Source of the DNA: Firmicutes bacterium UBA6113
Lineage (GTDB): Bacteria > Bacillota > Clostridia > Tissierellales > Sedimentibacteraceae
Length of the DNA: 64,000 nt
Assembly: GCA_002422545.1 (NCBI GenBank)
Contig: DIWF01000039.1
Coordinates: 1 to 64,000, forward strand
Direction: 5' to 3'
The notes under the pieces were generated by a model. The model made no database searches and was not told the origin of the DNA. It was given only the letters and a program-made list of their open reading frames with translations. Numbering within the stretch: position 1 is the stretch's first letter; the number at the start of each line of letters is the position of its first letter. Both the position numbers and the translations under genes were made by a program. Below are positions 8,447 to 17,685 of the stretch, in pieces.

Positions 8447-10021
8447 ATGTCTATAATAAGTGTAAATAATTTGACTTTCAGCTATGAAACAAATTATGAA
8501 AATATTTTTGAAAACATGTCTTTTGACATTGACACTGACTGGAAGCTTGGCTTCACAGGAAGAAACGGCAGGGGAAAAACTACTTTTTTGAATCTTTTGA
8601 TGGGAAAGTACAATTACTCAGGAAGCATAAACACATCAACGAAATTTGATTACTTTCCTTTCGAAATAAACGGCAATAACAGCACTTTGGAAACTGCCAG
8701 AAACATCATAGCTCCTTTCACACAGTGGGAAAAAGAAATGGAAAAGCTCATTGCAACAAATACGGACAGTGACTTGGAACGATACGGAGATATCCTTGAT
8801 GCATACTCAGAAAACGACGGATACATCATTAACGAAATGATTGAAAAGGAATTAAGCATGCTTGATGTTGACAGAGATGTTCTTTCAAGGTCTTTTTCAA
8901 CATTGAGCAGCGGTGAAAAGGCAAAGGTAATGCTTGCTTCACTGTTTCTTAAGAAAAATAATTTTCTTTTGATCGATGAACCTACAAACCACCTGGACCT
9001 TGAGGGAAGGAACAAAGTTTCTGAGTATCTTAAAAACAAAAAAGGATTCATACTTGTATCCCACGACAGGCATTTTCTTGACAGCGTTGTTGATCACATT
9101 CTATCCATAAATAAAGCAGGCATAGACATTCAAAAAGGTAACTTTTCAACCTGGCAGGCAAATAAAGAAGCAAGAGATAATTTTGAAATAAGCGAAAACG
9201 AAAAGCTTGAAAAAGAAATTAAAAACCTTGAAGAATCATCAAGGCGCGCTGCGGGCTGGAGCGACAAGACGGAAAAGTCAAAGTTCGGAGAACCTGTGCC
9301 AGACAGAGGCTTTATAGGGCACAAGGCTGCCAAAATTATGAAGAGAGCTAAATCTATTGAGCACAGGAAAGAAAAATCCATTGAAAATAAGAAGCTCCTT
9401 CTTAAAAACATTGAAAGAAGCGATGAATTAAAAATCATGCCGCTTAAATACCGAAAAAACACCCTCATAAATGTTGAAGGATTGTCCTTAAGTTATGAGG
9501 ACAGAGAAATATTTGACAACATAAGCTTTCAGGCAGAACAAGGAGACAGAATTGCACTTCGTGGAAAAAACGGCAGCGGAAAATCTAGCATATTGAAAAT
9601 CCTAACAGGAGAAAACAACAATTATTCAGGAACGGTAACTATGGGAAGCGGACTTGTAGTTTCATACGTTCCTCAGGACACAGGATTTCTCCAAGGTTCT
9701 TTAAAAAATTACTGCAGGGATGAAGATATTGACGAAAGCATATTCAGAATGCTTCTTGACAAGCTTGATACCGGAAATGAAATATTCGAAAAAAATCTGG
9801 AACAGTTAAGCGGAGGACAAAAGAAAAAAGTTCTCATTGCAAAAAGCCTTTCTCAAAAAGCTCACATTTATATATGGGATGAACCACTGAATTTTATTGA
9901 TGTGCTATCCAGAATGCAAATTGAGGAGCTCATTTTGAAGTACTGGCCTACAATGATTTTTGTGGAACATGATTTCATGTTCAATGAGAATGTTGCAAAC
10001 AAGATTGTTAATTTAAGTTAA
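8447..10021 (+). CDS. ABC-F ribosome-protection ATPase, Lsa-like
   Basis: A 524-residue cytoplasmic protein with two ATP-binding cassettes and no membrane segment. Walker A motifs are GRNGRGKT (38-45) and GKNGSGKS. Signature motifs are LSSGEKAK and LSGGQKKK, and Walker B sequences are LLIDEPTN and YIWDEPLN. A long charged linker joins the cassettes. The N-terminus (MSIISVNNLTFSYETNYENI) strongly resembles Lsa-type proteins, which displace lincosamides, streptogramin A and pleuromutilins from the ribosome. The drug spectrum cannot be read from sequence. The ATG at 8447 follows AGGAGGG; the frame extends back to 8405 without a ribosome site. Confidence 0.88.
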   Translation: MSIISVNNLTFSYETNYENIFENMSFDIDTDWKLGFTGRNGRGKTTFLNLLMGKYNYSGSINTSTKFDYFPFEINGNNSTLETARNIIAPFTQWEKEMEKLIATNTDSDLERYGDILDAYSENDGYIINEMIEKELSMLDVDRDVLSRSFSTLSSGEKAKVMLASLFLKKNNFLLIDEPTNHLDLEGRNKVSEYLKNKKGFILVSHDRHFLDSVVDHILSINKAGIDIQKGNFSTWQANKEARDNFEISENEKLEKEIKNLEESSRRAAGWSDKTEKSKFGEPVPDRGFIGHKAAKIMKRAKSIEHRKEKSIENKKLLLKNIERSDELKIMPLKYRKNTLINVEGLSLSYEDREIFDNISFQAEQGDRIALRGKNGSGKSSILKILTGENNNYSGTVTMGSGLVVSYVPQDTGFLQGSLKNYCRDEDIDESIFRMLLDKLDTGNEIFEKNLEQLSGGQKKKVLIAKSLSQKAHIYIWDEPLNFIDVLSRMQIEELILKYWPTMIFVEHDFMFNENVANKIVNLS

Positions 10022-10025
10022 AAAC

Positions 10026-10047
10026 GGCCCCAAGGGGCCATTTTTTT
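10026..10047. terminator. Bidirectional terminator between the ABC-F gene and mutS2
   Basis: The stem GGCCCC-AA-GGGGCC (10026-10039) is followed by seven T on the plus strand. On the minus strand it is followed by GTTTTT, so it can serve both convergent genes. Confidence 0.9.
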
Positions 10048-10079
10048 AATTTTATCGTGCGTTGTACTATGTTCTCTCA

Positions 10080-12458
10080 TTATCTGAACGTAACTATTGT
10101 TACGCCGTCTCCGCCTTCGTTGAAGGAACCAAGCCTTGATTCTTTAACATGCTTGTGCTTTTTCAAAAATTGTGTTACGCCGTCTCTCAAGATACCCATT
10201 CCCTTGCCGTGAATAACCTGAATTTCGTTAAGATTTGACATGAACGCGTCATCCAGGTACTTGTCAAGCTCCAAAAGCGCCTCGTCAAGGTTAAGCCCCC
10301 TTAGGTCTATTACAGGACTTATGGATGATGTCTTTAACTTTACCATCCTTGATGTGTTGTTTTTTTGCTTTACTTCCTCATCTGATTTAATTTTAATCAA
10401 ATCGGATTTCTTAACTTTCATCTTAATGAGGCCTATCTGCACCATTACATTTTGCTGATTGTCAGCATCAGATATGACAAATCCCTTTTGATTGAGACTT
10501 CTCACTGTTACAGCATCACCATTTGATATGGGAGTATCCGTGTCATATGTGTCTTCCTGGAAAATCTGTTCAGTGTACTGGTTTTCATCCAGTTCCTTGG
10601 ATTTGTCGTTTAGTGTCTGCCTCAGTTCATTTACCCTTCGGCTTTTGTCCTTATCCATTTCAATGTTTAATTTTTTGAGCTCCTTGATGATTTCAGCTGC
10701 TTCTCTCTTGGCATTTTCAACTATTTTTCTTGCCTCATAATTTGCCTCATCAACAAGCTTTTCGCTTTTTTCAAGTGATTTTCTTTCCTTGGCCAGAAAG
10801 TCCGAGTGCTTTTTCCTGCTTTGTTCATCCAGCCTTTCAATTTCACGCCTTTTTTCTTCAATATATACCCTGTTGTCTTCTATTTGCTTCAATGCATCTT
10901 CAAATTCAACCTTTTCAGTTTCAATGTTCTTCTTTGCCTTGTCTATTATGTCCTGGCCAAGGCCAAGTTTTCTGGATATTTCAAATGCATTAGATTTTCC
11001 CGGAACTCCTATTAACAACTTGTAAGTTGGACTTAATGTTTCAACATTGAATTCAACGCTTCCGTTTATGACTCCTTCTGTGTTGAGGGCATATAGTTTA
11101 AGCTCACTGTAGTGAGTTGTGGCAGCTGTTATGATATTTCTTTCGTGAAGAGTATCAAGAATTGATATTGCAAGAGCAGCACCTTCTGTAGGATCTGTTC
11201 CGGCTCCAAGCTCGTCAAACAAAACAAAAGATTTTTCATCCACTTCCTTCATGATTTTCACTATGTTTGTCATGTGGGAAGAAAAAGTGCTCAGACTCTG
11301 TTCAATGCTCTGCTCATCACCTATGTCAGCATAGACGGCGCTGAAAACCGATATTTCAGTTCCGTATTCCGCCGGAATATGAAGTCCTGCCATTCCCATG
11401 AGAGAAAATAACCCCAGTGTCTTAAGTGATACTGTCTTTCCTCCTGTGTTAGGACCTGTGATAATAAGAGTCCTGAACTTTTCTCCCAGCCATGCATCAA
11501 TTGGAACGACAACTTTTGGGTCAATGAGAGGGTGTCTTCCTTTTTTGATTCTTATATAGCCTCTGTCATTTACCATGGGCTCAACAGCATTTATGCTTAT
11601 GGCATACTTTCCCTTCGCAAATATAAAATCAAGCTCTGTGAGAATTTCCTGGTTAATGAGCATTTGTTCGCTTATTTCGCCTATTAGTCCGCTCAGTTCA
11701 AGAAGTATTCTTTCAACTTCTTTTTTTTCTTCAATTTTAAGGTTGGAAATATCATTTGTCATTTCCACCACTGCAATTGGCTCTATAAAAAGAGTGGAGC
11801 CGGTTGATGACTGGTCATGGATTATTCCTCTCACCATGGATCTGTATTCCTTGCGAACAGGAATTACATACCTGTCATTTCTAATTGTCACTATGTTTTC
11901 CTGCAGATATTTCTGCATGGAGGATGAATTCACTATTGAATTTATTTTATTTTTTATGGCGTTGTTTTTTATCTGTATTTCTCTTCTTATTCTTTTTAGC
12001 TCAGGGCTTGCATCATCTGCAATTTCCTCTTCGCTTATAACCACGTGGTATATTTTGTCCTCTGTGTCCTTGTCTGTGTAAATACCACTGCACAGTTCTT
12101 CAAGGAGTGAATAGTTTCTTTCTTCCTTGTTGTTGAGGAGCACATAATTTTTCAAAAGTCTTGCAGCCCTCAATGTATCCGCGCAGTTTAGAAGCCCTCT
12201 GAGGGATATGATTCCTCCCACGGCTCCCCTTCTTGCATATTCCTTTATATCTGATATTCCTCCCAAGGGAGGATTTCCTTTTTCCATAATTATTGAAAGA
12301 GCCTGTGCAGTCTGATTTTGTTTAAATTTAACTGCCCCAACATCAGATGAAACATCGAGTTTTAAAACCTCTTTTTTTCCATTGGCTGTTTCCGCATAAT
12401 TTGCAAGCTTTTCAATAATCTTATCAAATTCCAATACTGATTTAGATTTTTGTTTCAT
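10080..12458 (-). CDS. mutS2: Endonuclease MutS2
   Basis: A 792-residue MutS-family ATPase lacking the mismatch-recognition domains. The order is a core/clamp region (1-320), an ATPase domain with Walker A GPNTGGKT (about 335-342) and FVLFDELGAGTDPTEGAAL, a long coiled coil (about 520-630), and a C-terminal Smr nuclease domain (VIDLRGLNLDEALLELDKYL, then IHGKGMGILRDGV). MutS2 suppresses recombination and, in Bacillus, rescues collided ribosomes. The ATG at 12458 is 7 bases from AAGGG; a TTG two codons upstream is too close to the ribosome site. Confidence 0.96.
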   Translation of the reverse strand: MKQKSKSVLEFDKIIEKLANYAETANGKKEVLKLDVSSDVGAVKFKQNQTAQALSIIMEKGNPPLGGISDIKEYARRGAVGGIISLRGLLNCADTLRAARLLKNYVLLNNKEERNYSLLEELCSGIYTDKDTEDKIYHVVISEEEIADDASPELKRIRREIQIKNNAIKNKINSIVNSSSMQKYLQENIVTIRNDRYVIPVRKEYRSMVRGIIHDQSSTGSTLFIEPIAVVEMTNDISNLKIEEKKEVERILLELSGLIGEISEQMLINQEILTELDFIFAKGKYAISINAVEPMVNDRGYIRIKKGRHPLIDPKVVVPIDAWLGEKFRTLIITGPNTGGKTVSLKTLGLFSLMGMAGLHIPAEYGTEISVFSAVYADIGDEQSIEQSLSTFSSHMTNIVKIMKEVDEKSFVLFDELGAGTDPTEGAALAISILDTLHERNIITAATTHYSELKLYALNTEGVINGSVEFNVETLSPTYKLLIGVPGKSNAFEISRKLGLGQDIIDKAKKNIETEKVEFEDALKQIEDNRVYIEEKRREIERLDEQSRKKHSDFLAKERKSLEKSEKLVDEANYEARKIVENAKREAAEIIKELKKLNIEMDKDKSRRVNELRQTLNDKSKELDENQYTEQIFQEDTYDTDTPISNGDAVTVRSLNQKGFVISDADNQQNVMVQIGLIKMKVKKSDLIKIKSDEEVKQKNNTSRMVKLKTSSISPVIDLRGLNLDEALLELDKYLDDAFMSNLNEIQVIHGKGMGILRDGVTQFLKKHKHVKESRLGSFNEGGDGVTIVTFR

Positions 12459-12467
12459 TTTCAATCC

Positions 12468-12572
12468 CTTCTCTTTCTTAATTAAAAATTAAGAGTTAAG
12501 AATTATGGAAGGAATTTTGGTACCCAAAATTCCAACAATTAATTTTTAATTCTTAATTATTCATTATTAATT
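12468..12572. repeat. AT-rich palindromic repeat element
   Basis: A perfect hairpin (12511-12520 GGAATTTTGG with 12524-12533) is flanked by nested inverted arms made of AATTAAAAATTAAGAGTTAAG-like sequence on the left and TTAATTTTTAATTCTTAATT-like sequence on the right. It fills the gap between the U32 gene and mutS2. Related TTAATTCTTAATT tracts occur at 25725-25760, 33811-33885 and 37997-38047. It may also act as a terminator for the U32 gene. Confidence 0.6.
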
Positions 12573-12573
12573 T

Positions 12574-14754
12574 TTAGAGGATGTTTTTTAAGTAGTGGCC
12601 TCTGGTGAAGCCATTTTCCTGAAGCACGTTTGATGTTTGAACACCGTTTATCTCACAGTACATTGCATCAATGATTTCTTCGGGATCTTCAAGATATTTT
12701 GTGTCCACAAAGAAAAATTCGATTCCTGTACGTTCAAAGTCATAAACCTTTCCTATGAGCGTCAATGGAACGCTGTTGTATATGTGCGTGAGTCTGTTTT
12801 CTCTTTCGATGTTGAAGTATACACCCTTTCTGTCCTTCAGCATGATTTTTTCCCTGTACTCACACTTACTGCAGTCCTGAAGGTTTTTGCAGTTTTTAAC
12901 CATGGACATTGGGCAGTTTTTCATAATCATGAGCTGCGCATATGCATGGGATACTATTTCAGTCCCGAGCGTTGAATTCCTGGTGATGCTTTCCATGTCC
13001 TTTATGTTTGCTTCAATGGAAAATGTAATGCTTTCTGCTCCTTTATCCTTCAAAAGTTCAGCCGAAAATGAATTTATGATGTTGAAGAACGGTCCGCAGT
13101 GTATTTTTAGCTTTGTGTTTTCCTTAAAGAAATAAAAACTTCCAGGATTATTAACACATACACCTTCAAAAATTTCCTCATAAAGCTTCATATTTTTGTC
13201 AAACAGAGCATATTCGGATTTTGACACAATGTTTGGTATCCAAAGGTATTTTTCTTCAGTATCTATCATTTTTGCCATTCCCATGTCAAGATTGTAAGGA
13301 ACATAAACTCTTTTTACCTTCATTTTGTCTATGAATTCTATTTCATTGTTGTGATTTATTTTAAGACTTATTTTTGCTTTTGTCTCATTTTTGTGCTTCT
13401 CGAAGTCAAACACCTTGCTAAGTGGTATGTTTCCTGCTTCTTTTCTTGAATAAACAACGGCTCCCTTTTCATAAAGAAGTTCCGTAGCTTCTCTTCTCAG
13501 CTGATTCAATGTGCTTTTTCTTAAGAACACATTTTCGTCACTGTCAATGTCAAGCTTTTCTAACTCATATATTGTACTTCCCAGTTTTCCCAACTGTTCT
13601 TTTATTATTTCTTCCGTGGCAGGATTTTTAATGCTTGTTTCGCAAACTTCGCTGCTTTTCACAACAACTTCATTTTCCCCGTCTGTTGCCATAAGAACAG
13701 CCTGCTCTCCAACCTTAAGTGAAATAGCAAATTTCACTTTTTTCCTTCTGAATGCTGAAAATTCATGGGCAATGTCCTTGGTTTCTTCCTCAATATTTTC
13801 AATATCATCACCTTTAACGCCGGAACTTGTTCTTGCAAACATCTCATCGTCCTTTGATGGTTTTAAATATCCGTTTGTATATCCTCTTGAAAATGTTGAT
13901 ATTGCTCTTTTCTTAAGTTCACTGATGTCTGTTTTTTTTCCTGTTAAGTGATTGTCTATAATCTCTCTGTAATATTCCACAACTGCAGAAGTGTATTCAG
14001 GTCCTTTCATGCGCCCTTCAATTTTAAATGTCTTAATGCCAGCATCAATTAGCTCTCCTATTGACTCGCCTGCATTAAAATCCTTCATGCTAAGTACAGG
14101 AATAGTTCCGAAGTCATCAATTTCTTCTCCCTTTTCCTTGTCATAAAAGCTGTAATTAAGCCTGCAAGGCTGTGCGCATTTTCCTCTATTGCCGCTTCTG
14201 CCTCCCAGAAAGCTTGACATGTAGCATTGTCCTGAATAACAGGCGCAAAGTGCTCCATGAATGAAAATTTCAAGGTCTGCATTTGTGTTTTCCAGAGTTT
14301 CCTTAAGCTGGCTAATGGACAGTTCTCTTGCCATTATTACTTTGTTGATATTAAAGTCCTCAAAAAACTTCACTCCATATTCATCGTAAATGGCTGCTTG
14401 TGTGCTCATGTTCACGCTTAAATCCGGGAGGAATTTCTTAATCAAGTACAATAATCCCAGATCCTGTACTATTACAGCATCGGCATCAGCATCATGCAGA
14501 AAAGCTGCATAGTTTAATGCATCTATCATTTCCGAATCTTTGAGTACTATGTTCAAAGTTACATATACTTTCACACCCTTGTTGTGGGCGTAACGGATTA
14601 TATGCTTCATTTCCTCATTGTCAAAATTTTGTGAGTTTTGTCTTGCGTTGAATAACTTTCCCCCAAGATACACTGAATCTGCTCCGCTGTTAACTGCGGC
14701 ATAAAATGATTCCATGCTTCCTGCAGGTGCTAAAAGTTCAATTTGTTTTTTCAT
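12574..14754 (-). CDS. U32-family protein (RlhA/YdcP-like), putative 23S rRNA hydroxylation enzyme
   Basis: A 726-residue long-form member of the family annotated as peptidase U32. The N-terminal TIM-barrel-like region begins MKKQIELLAPAGSMESFYAA and carries GADSVYLGG. The family's cysteine-rich signature (IHGALCACYSGQCYMSS, then GKCAQPCR) is near residues 165-200. A DUF3656-type region and a second conserved block follow, with a further Cys cluster near the C-terminus. In E. coli the long paralogue RlhA makes 5-hydroxycytidine in 23S rRNA with prephenate-dependent partners; tRNA-directed relatives also exist, so the exact substrate is uncertain. Strong GGAGAAAAA start. Follows the zapA-like gene and its terminator. 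Confidence 0.85.
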   Translation of the reverse strand: MKKQIELLAPAGSMESFYAAVNSGADSVYLGGKLFNARQNSQNFDNEEMKHIIRYAHNKGVKVYVTLNIVLKDSEMIDALNYAAFLHDADADAVIVQDLGLLYLIKKFLPDLSVNMSTQAAIYDEYGVKFFEDFNINKVIMARELSISQLKETLENTNADLEIFIHGALCACYSGQCYMSSFLGGRSGNRGKCAQPCRLNYSFYDKEKGEEIDDFGTIPVLSMKDFNAGESIGELIDAGIKTFKIEGRMKGPEYTSAVVEYYREIIDNHLTGKKTDISELKKRAISTFSRGYTNGYLKPSKDDEMFARTSSGVKGDDIENIEEETKDIAHEFSAFRRKKVKFAISLKVGEQAVLMATDGENEVVVKSSEVCETSIKNPATEEIIKEQLGKLGSTIYELEKLDIDSDENVFLRKSTLNQLRREATELLYEKGAVVYSRKEAGNIPLSKVFDFEKHKNETKAKISLKINHNNEIEFIDKMKVKRVYVPYNLDMGMAKMIDTEEKYLWIPNIVSKSEYALFDKNMKLYEEIFEGVCVNNPGSFYFFKENTKLKIHCGPFFNIINSFSAELLKDKGAESITFSIEANIKDMESITRNSTLGTEIVSHAYAQLMIMKNCPMSMVKNCKNLQDCSKCEYREKIMLKDRKGVYFNIERENRLTHIYNSVPLTLIGKVYDFERTGIEFFFVDTKYLEDPEEIIDAMYCEINGVQTSNVLQENGFTRGHYLKNIL

Positions 14755-14765
14755 TTTTTCTCCTG

Positions 14766-14794
14766 TTTTTTAAAAAGGAACGCTTCTGCGTTCC
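14766..14794 (-). terminator. Terminator after the zapA-like gene
   Basis: The stem GGAACGC-TTCT-GCGTTCC (14777-14794) is followed on the minus strand by TTTTTAAAAAAC. Confidence 0.85.
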
Positions 14795-14799
14795 CCTGG

Positions 14800-15879
14800 T
14801 TAATTAGACGTTTCATCCTCTAAAAGTTCCAATAATTCCCTGTTGTCTTTCTTAAGCTTACTGATTTCAAGCTGATTCTGAAAATTTTCTGTTTCCTTGC
14901 GGTTTAACCTGTCCTGCAGCTCATTGATGCTGTTTATGAGGTTTTCCTTGTCATTATTAGTCATCAGCAGCTCTTCAAGATATCTTTCCTTTTCGTCGTT
15001 GATGTTTTCATATTTTTTCTTAAGCTCTTCTGTGCTATTTTTAAGTTCAAGAATTGACTTATCCTTGTTGCTTATAACTTCATCCTTTTCATTCAGCTTG
15101 TTTTGCAGCAGCGTGATTTTATTGTTCAATGTATCAATGTCATTTTGCTTGGATTCTATGATCATGTTCATTTTTTGCTGGTCATCGCTGAAATTGTAAA
15201 TTTTCTGAGATTTGTCCTCAATGCTTCCTTTAAGTTCCCTGATGTTTTTTTCAAGCTGAACAACGTACTGTTCCCTTTCGTTCAGCTTCAGCTGAAGTTT
15301 TGAAATTCTTCCGTTTAAGCTGCTCTTGGTGTTGTTCATGAAATTTATTTCTTTTGTAAAGTTTTCTCTTTCATTTTTAAGCTCTTCGCAAACCTCATTG
15401 AGTTCTTCATTTTTGATTTTAAGCTCATTGATCAGCATTTCGCTTTTTACAAGCTGCTGTTCCTGGTCGGAAAGTTTTTCCTGTAGTTTTGAAATCTGTG
15501 AATTCAGATATTCTCTGTCATTGTCCCTTGCAAGAAGTTTTTCCCTGTATCTTTCCTTTTCAAGTACTGCTTCCGAAGATTTTACAAATGCTTCGTCCTT
15601 TTCCTGCTGAGCCTTGATTTTTTCTTCCTTCAAAAGCTGTATTTCATCTTTGATTTCTTTTCTGTAGTCGCTTGCTTCCTTTGTAAGTTTAATATATTTA
15701 TCCACAATCACAAATGAAGACAAAATCATCTTATCTATTTCGTTAAAGCGTTTGTTTGCATTTGCTATTGAATTTATCTGGTCATTCAGGACTGTTTCTA
15801 TATTTTTCACATATTCGGGACTTTCATCAGTTTTAACGTTGTATTTTTTATCACCTATTACAATTTCTATTTTATTCAT
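14800..15879 (-). CDS. ZapA-domain protein with a long coiled-coil extension
   Basis: A 359-residue cytoplasmic protein. Residues 1-75 fit the cell division protein ZapA (MNKIEIVIGDKKYNVKTDESPEYVKNI-type start, then NQINSIANANKRF-like helix). ZapA bundles FtsZ filaments. Ordinary ZapA is about 85-140 residues. Here residues 75-355 are an almost uninterrupted coiled coil, rich in E, K, L, N and Q with heptad patterning and semi-repeated segments (SKLQEKLSDQEQQLVKSE, SKLQLKLNEREQYVVQLE, TLLQNKLNEKDEVISNKD). This probably makes a long rod that spaces FtsZ or links it to another structure. Divergent from the nqr operon. Confidence 0.8.
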   Translation of the reverse strand: MNKIEIVIGDKKYNVKTDESPEYVKNIETVLNDQINSIANANKRFNEIDKMILSSFVIVDKYIKLTKEASDYRKEIKDEIQLLKEEKIKAQQEKDEAFVKSSEAVLEKERYREKLLARDNDREYLNSQISKLQEKLSDQEQQLVKSEMLINELKIKNEELNEVCEELKNERENFTKEINFMNNTKSSLNGRISKLQLKLNEREQYVVQLEKNIRELKGSIEDKSQKIYNFSDDQQKMNMIIESKQNDIDTLNNKITLLQNKLNEKDEVISNKDKSILELKNSTEELKKKYENINDEKERYLEELLMTNNDKENLINSINELQDRLNRKETENFQNQLEISKLKKDNRELLELLEDETSN

Positions 15880-16070
15880 ATAATCAAATCCCCTTTATAT
15901 TATTTTCTTTTGATTCTGAATAATAACGGAATGACTAACATTTATTTAAAATTTCCGAACTTTCTTCAATTATATACTAATATTAATGTAAAACACTTAA
16001 AATTTCAATAGCAAATAATACTTTTTGGTTATTTTTTAATTTTTTCGGCAAAATGTAAACTTTTCCGTGA

Positions 16071-16100
16071 TTGACTTTCATTTTTGCGTGTATATATATA
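16071..16100 (+). promoter_or_regulatory. Probable promoter of the nqrBCDEF operon
   Basis: TTGACT (16071-16076) is followed by an alternating TATATATATA tract. The best -10 is TATATA at 16095-16100 with an 18-bp spacer, but the register is ambiguous. This intergenic region (15880-16123) separates divergent genes and is otherwise AT-rich with no other clear feature. Confidence 0.55.
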
Positions 16101-16123
16101 TTATTGATATTTCGGAGGTGAAT

Positions 16124-17077
16124 ATGATTTACAAAGATATTTTTAAAGTACAAAAAAACATGCGGGCTGTTCTTTTGTCCCTTGTGCCTATAATGTTATT
16201 TTCAGTCTATGTGTATGGACTAAGAGTTCTTGTTTTATTGGTACTTGTGACAGCAATAGGAACAACTTCAGAGTATATGTGGGAAAAACACTATGGCAGC
16301 AAAGCATCTGAAGCCGTCTTTGTCACATGCATTCTTTACACAATGACCCTGCCGCCATCCATTCCCATGTGGATTGCTGCTATAGGGATTCTTTTCGGAC
16401 TTTTCTTTGGAAAACTATTTTTCGGAGGTTTTGGACGCAATATTTTCAATCCGGCACTTGTGGGTCGTGCTTTTATTTACGTCAATTTTCCTGAACCCAT
16501 GACCATATCATGGAATGTGGCTTCTAGTTCTTTTCCCGGTGGATTTTCCACATATTTAACACAAGGTATTGATGCCGTATCAAATGCAACTCCAATGATC
16601 ATGTTTAAAAATTCAGGAACTTTGGCCGATGTCAAATCTCTTGTCATAGGAACCATTCCGGGTGCAGTTGGAGAAACATGCAAAATTTTAATAATAATAT
16701 CGGCTTTATACTTAATTTACAAAAAAACTGCATCCCATGAAATTATGCTTGGTTCCGTGGCAGGTTTTACTTTATTCTCAATTGTCATGAGATTTTCTGG
16801 TGTAAATGTAGCAAATCCACTTTATGGAATGATGATGGGAGGATTTCTGTTCGGAACAGTGTACATGGCAACAGATCCCATAAGCGCTGCAAAGACAAAG
16901 ACAGGAAAATGGATTTACGGCATAATAATAGGCTCTGTAACAATTCTCATAAGAAGCATATCTCTTTTTAACGGCGGAATGATGTTTGCAATACTAATAG
17001 GAAACACCTTTGCCCCAATAATTGATTACTTTGTGAAAGAAGCCGGGAAAAAGAAAAAGGAGGCTGTGGCAAGATGA
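16124..17077 (+). CDS. nqrB: Na+-translocating NADH:acceptor oxidoreductase subunit B (NqrB/RnfD family)
   Basis: A 317-residue integral membrane protein with about ten hydrophobic segments. The covalent FMN attachment site is in DAVSNATPMIM, with Thr156 as the expected flavinylated residue, matching the ApbE consensus D-x-x-S/T-x-A-T. It is shorter than Vibrio NqrB (over 400 residues) and lacks its N-terminal extension, so it is RnfD-sized. The ATG at 16124 follows CGGAGGTGAAT; the longer frame from 16067 overlaps the promoter. First gene of a five-gene operon; no nqrA precedes it. Confidence 0.9.
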   Translation: MIYKDIFKVQKNMRAVLLSLVPIMLFSVYVYGLRVLVLLVLVTAIGTTSEYMWEKHYGSKASEAVFVTCILYTMTLPPSIPMWIAAIGILFGLFFGKLFFGGFGRNIFNPALVGRAFIYVNFPEPMTISWNVASSSFPGGFSTYLTQGIDAVSNATPMIMFKNSGTLADVKSLVIGTIPGAVGETCKILIIISALYLIYKKTASHEIMLGSVAGFTLFSIVMRFSGVNVANPLYGMMMGGFLFGTVYMATDPISAAKTKTGKWIYGIIIGSVTILIRSISLFNGGMMFAILIGNTFAPIIDYFVKEAGKKKKEAVAR

Positions 17078-17685
17078 AAAAACAAAAATCATTTACTTAT
17101 CCAATAATTTTCATGACTGTTGTGACAGCTTTCTTTGTATCCATTCTTTCAACATTCAGCCAAGCAACAAAAGACACAATTGCATTTAACAACGAAAGCG
17201 AGCTAAGATATAAAATTCTTTACATATTCGACATTCTTCCAGAAAGTAAGAATCCAAAAGATATAGAAAAAGTTTTTAATGAACGTGTTGAAGAAAGACT
17301 TGCAGGTAGAAAGAACATTTATGTGCTCATGGACGGGGAAAAAGAAGTTTCTTATGCAGTTCCTGTTGAAGGACCCGGTCTTTGGGGAACTATTTCAGGA
17401 TATGTAGGACTTAACGAAGACTTTTCTACAATAACAGGCATTGATTTTGTTAAACAATCTGAAACACCAGGACTTGGAGGAAGAATTTCAGAAGAATCAT
17501 ACAAGGAACAGTTCAGAGGAATTGACATATCTAATTCTCAGGACGGCAAGTTTATAGTTTCTTCTCCCCAAAGCGGAAGCAACGTTGATGCCATAGCAGG
17601 AGCCACACAGACATCTTCGGCAGTGGAAAAACTCATCAACGAAGATTTGAACGATTTTTTTGACGAACTGGAGGTGAAACAATGA
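17074..17685 (+). CDS. nqrC: NQR subunit C (NqrC/RnfG family)
   Basis: A 203-residue protein with one N-terminal membrane helix (about residues 8-28) and an extracytoplasmic FMN-binding domain. The flavinylation motif is DAIAGATQTSSAV with Thr178 as the predicted FMN-carrying residue. Motifs GLWGTISGYVGL and ETPGLGGRI are typical of the family. It passes electrons between the membrane flavins of the pump. It overlaps nqrB by 4 bases and nqrD by 4 bases. The flavin transferase ApbE that it needs is not in this window. Confidence 0.93.
   Translation: MKKQKSFTYPIIFMTVVTAFFVSILSTFSQATKDTIAFNNESELRYKILYIFDILPESKNPKDIEKVFNERVEERLAGRKNIYVLMDGEKEVSYAVPVEGPGLWGTISGYVGLNEDFSTITGIDFVKQSETPGLGGRISEESYKEQFRGIDISNSQDGKFIVSSPQSGSNVDAIAGATQTSSAVEKLINEDLNDFFDELEVKQ

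Noticed and set aside
9130..9468. 112-residue minus-strand ORF inside the ABC-F gene
   Set aside because: It is an antisense shadow of strongly conserved ABC-F coding sequence, with no ribosome site or known family.
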